A DNA stretch of 64,000 nucleotides, from contig CAWDOR010000009.1 in NCBI GenBank assembly GCA_963804045.1, positions 124,001 through 188,000 on the forward strand, given 5' to 3'. The notes under the pieces were generated by a model. It made no database searches. It was not told where the DNA came from and was given only the letters and a program-made list of their open reading frames with translations. Below, piece by piece: positions 62,066 through 64,000 of the stretch (its first letter is position 1; each line of letters starts with the position of its first letter). The DNA is from Rhodoblastus sp963804045 (GTDB lineage Bacteria > Pseudomonadota > Alphaproteobacteria > Rhizobiales > Beijerinckiaceae). The position numbers were made by a program, and so were the translations under genes.

Positions 62066-63063
62066 TTGACCATGCCCTGTTCCCTGAACCAGTCGAGCGC
62101 GTCGGACAGCGCCTCCTTGTAGGGCCTCGCGGTGAAACCCAGTTCGTCCCGAGCCTTGGCGGAAGAAAAATACATGCGGTATTTCGCCATGCGCAGGGCG
62201 TCGGCGGTGACAAAGGGCTCTTTCCCCGTGACCTTGGCGACCGCCTCGGCGGCATAGGCCAGAGGAAACAGCGGCGCGCGCGGGATCTTGCCCCAAGGCG
62301 GCCGGCGGCCGGCGAGCGCGCAGATGTCGGTCAGCATTTGCCCGAGCGCCACGTCCTGGCCGCCCAGAATATAGCGCTCGCCGATGCGGCCTCTGTCCAT
62401 GGCGGCGAGATGGCCAGCGGCGACATCGTCGACATGGACGAGATTGAGGCCGGTATCGACATAAGCCGGCATTTTTCCGCTGGCCGCTTCGACGATGATG
62501 CGCCCGGTCGGCGTCGGCTTGATGTCGCGCGGGCCGATGGGCGTCGAGGGATTGACGATCACCGCCGGCAGGCCCTGCTCCGCGATCATTTTTTCCACCA
62601 GACGCTCGGCGATGGTCTTGCTTTTCTTGTAGGCGCCTATGGCCTGCTCCGGCGTCGCGGGCGCGGTCTCGTCCACCGGCTTGCCGTCGTCCTGGAGCTT
62701 CAGGGTCGCCACCGAGGAGGTATAGACGATGCGCGACACCCCGGCGCGCAGCGCCGCCTGCATGATATTGCTCACGCCCGCGCGATTGGCCTCGACGATG
62801 TCCTGGGGATCGGGCGCCCAGAGCCGGTAATCGGCGGCGACATGATAGAGTTTTTCCACCCCGGCCAGCGCGGGGACGAGCGTGGCGGCATCGCGCAGAT
62901 CGCCAATGACGACCTCGGCGTCGAGACCCTCGACATTGCCGCGCGGCGAATTTTTCCGCGCCAACAGCGCGACTCGCTCGCCCCTGGCGATCAAGGCCCG
63001 CGCCACGGCAGCGCCGACAAAGCCCGTCGCCCCGGTCACCAGAATCTTGCCGCCCGAACCCAT
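62062..63063 (-). CDS. hpnA: hopanoid-associated sugar epimerase HpnA
   Basis: A 333-residue NAD-dependent epimerase/dehydratase. The Rossmann motif is TGATGFVG (10-17), and SSVATL with Y-x3-K in GAYKKSKTIAE forms the active site. ATG 63063 follows GGAG; ATG 63075 is an alternative start. It leads hpnABCDE, and all junctions overlap, so the five genes form one coupled transcript. Confidence 0.92.
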   Translation of the reverse strand: MGSGGKILVTGATGFVGAAVARALIARGERVALLARKNSPRGNVEGLDAEVVIGDLRDAATLVPALAGVEKLYHVAADYRLWAPDPQDIVEANRAGVSNIMQAALRAGVSRIVYTSSVATLKLQDDGKPVDETAPATPEQAIGAYKKSKTIAERLVEKMIAEQGLPAVIVNPSTPIGPRDIKPTPTGRIIVEAASGKMPAYVDTGLNLVHVDDVAAGHLAAMDRGRIGERYILGGQDVALGQMLTDICALAGRRPPWGKIPRAPLFPLAYAAEAVAKVTGKEPFVTADALRMAKYRMYFSSAKARDELGFTARPYKEALSDALDWFREQGMVK

Positions 63064-63263
63064 CCGCGTCTCCATTTCCGCAGGCCGCTCTAGCACAGAG
63101 GCGCGACAGGCTGAACGGCCAATCCGCCGCCGCGCCGCCGGCGCAGCCAGGACAGATTCACAAAATAGAATTATTTATCCAAATTAGGGAACACGTCGCC
63201 TTAACAGGAGAATTTTTTACTACTTCTGTTCTTAATTTCGCAATTTCATTCCAAATCCATCAA

Positions 63264-63292
63264 TTGAAACGTCAGGCCGTCTGACCTATTAT
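63264..63292 (+). promoter_or_regulatory. near-consensus sigma-70 promoter with operator-like dyad
   Basis: TTGAAA (63264-63269), a 17-base spacer and TATTAT (63287-63292). Inside the spacer GTCAG-N5-CTGAC (63271-63285) forms a dyad well placed for a repressor. It drives the DUF2849/cysI operon. Confidence 0.75.
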
Positions 63293-63322
63293 ATCCAGGA
63301 GCCGAAAAACCCGAGGATCTTC

Positions 63323-63643
63323 ATGGCCGCCGTCAAGCGCCCGCCTTTGCCTGTCATTCTGATCGCCAACGATCTCGTTGAGGGCGACGTGGTTTTCGCC
63401 GCGGTGAGCGGCTGGACCCGCGACCCGCGCGACGCCTTCGTCGCCCATAACGACAGCGCGGCGCAAAAGCTCGAGGATTACGCCACCTCGCAGACGGTGC
63501 TGTGCCGGGTGATCGATCCCTATCTGGTCGACGTCGAAATCCAGGACGGCGTCCCGATTCCCCGCCATTACCGGGAAAGGCTGCGCACGCTGGGGCCAAG
63601 CCACCGCCCCGATCTCGGCAAGCAGGCCGATTTCCAGATCTGA
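63323..63643 (+). CDS. DUF2849 domain-containing protein
   Basis: A 106-residue protein of a small alphaproteobacterial family that regularly precedes the sulfite/nitrite reductase gene. ILIANDLVEGDVVFAA and CRVIDPYLVDVEIQDG are recognisable. No catalytic residues evident; a sulfate-assimilation accessory role is inferred from its neighbour. GAGGA precedes the ATG. Confidence 0.88.
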   Translation: MAAVKRPPLPVILIANDLVEGDVVFAAVSGWTRDPRDAFVAHNDSAAQKLEDYATSQTVLCRVIDPYLVDVEIQDGVPIPRHYRERLRTLGPSHRPDLGKQADFQI

Positions 63644-63651
63644 GGTTCACC

Positions 63652-64000
63652 ATGTACGCCTATGACCAATTCGACCGGCAGGTGGTCCGCGAGCGCGTGG
63701 CGCAATTCGCCAGCCAGATCAAGCGCCGCCTCGACGGTTCGCTGACCGAGGAGGAATTTCGCCCGCTGCGGCTGAAGAACGGTGTCTATCTGCAATTGCA
63801 CGCCTATATGCTGCGCGTCGCCATTCCCTATGGCGCGCTGTCCTCCAGGCAATTGCGCCAGCTCGCGCTGATCGCGGAAAAATTCGATCGCGGCTACGGC
63901 CATTTCACCACGCGGCAGAACATTCAGTTCAACTGGCCGAAATTGGGCGATGTCCCGGCCATCCTCGGCCTGCTCGCCGATGTCGACATGCACGCCATCC
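63652..64000 (+). CDS. cysI: nitrite/sulfite reductase (hemoprotein), 5' part
   Basis: The first 116 residues of a siroheme reductase, cut by the window end. YAYDQFDRQVVRERVAQFA and LRLKNGVYLQLHAYMLRVAIPYG are the ferredoxin-like substrate domain, and the arginine-rich GHFTTRQNIQFNW begins the siroheme-binding region. Follows the DUF2849 gene by 8 bases. Likely sulfite to sulfide in assimilation. Confidence 0.9.
   Translation, partial: MYAYDQFDRQVVRERVAQFASQIKRRLDGSLTEEEFRPLRLKNGVYLQLHAYMLRVAIPYGALSSRQLRQLALIAEKFDRGYGHFTTRQNIQFNWPKLGDVPAILGLLADVDMHAI

Noticed and set aside
1..64000. CRISPR arrays, IS elements or prophage
   Set aside because: No spaced identical repeats, transposase, integrase or phage structural genes were seen.

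Overview
The window is GC-rich alphaproteobacterial chromosome, most likely Hyphomicrobiales (Rhizobiales) and perhaps near Beijerinckiaceae/Methylocystaceae. The evidence is GcrA, PopZ next to valS, an ExoR-like regulator, an Omp25/Omp31-type porin, DUF2849 beside a sulfite reductase, Flp pilins and a hopanoid cluster hpnABCDE. The genus is inference. Coding is dense on both strands, with no phage, transposon or CRISPR array. The only RNA gene I can name is a tRNA-Ser(UGA).

Layout. 1-9 kb: nitroreductase, small secreted proteins, a cytochrome c, a Flp pilin, a gamma carbonic anhydrase, PilZ and PAS signalling proteins, a rhomboid protease and a CBS protein. 8.6-12.7 kb: a TonB receptor divergent from a secreted protein and a MauG/MbnH-like di-heme enzyme. 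12.7-19.8 kb: patatin, a duplicated DUF3126 protein, two tiny membrane proteins, aldo/keto reductase, a frameshifted deoxyribosyltransferase, quinone oxidoreductase, rimO and a porin. 20.4-27.2 kb: tRNA-Ser, a GtrII-like protein, coaD, two cyclophilins, a two-module Cys protein and a frameshifted B12/radical SAM protein. 27.3-34.0 kb: PIMT-like protein, TolC, PopZ, ValS. 34.1-41 kb: ExoR-like protein, RlpA-like protein, ndk with an in-frame stop, a SLATT-like protein, the aapJQM transporter without aapP, and gcrA. 41-47.6 kb: argD-argF-hslO, a Gly/His-rich protein, queD, folB plus an SDR, cytochrome c. 47.8-53.7 kb: a FIST sensor and hybrid histidine kinase, divergent from NosR-like and ApbE proteins. 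53.7-57.1 kb: transglutaminase plus ATP-grasp/alpha-E fusion. 57.3-63.1 kb: mog and hpnABCDE. 63.3-64 kb: DUF2849 protein and the start of cysI.

How the genes fit together. hpnCDE make squalene from farnesyl diphosphate, and hpnA/hpnB act on hopanoid side chains. The FIST/kinase pair (NosP/NahK-like) faces a NosR-like flavin/FeS membrane protein with its own ApbE flavin transferase, and no nosZ is visible here. The TonB receptor, secreted protein and MbnH-like enzyme may form a metal-handling or protein-oxidation cassette.

A caution runs through the window. Five otherwise well-conserved genes carry exactly one single-base frameshift each (deoxyribosyltransferase, radical SAM, NosR-like, hpnE, hpnC), and ndk carries a stop at codon 4. 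Restoring one base makes every frameshifted gene a full reading frame. Residual sequencing error is the simplest explanation, but real lesions cannot be excluded from sequence alone.
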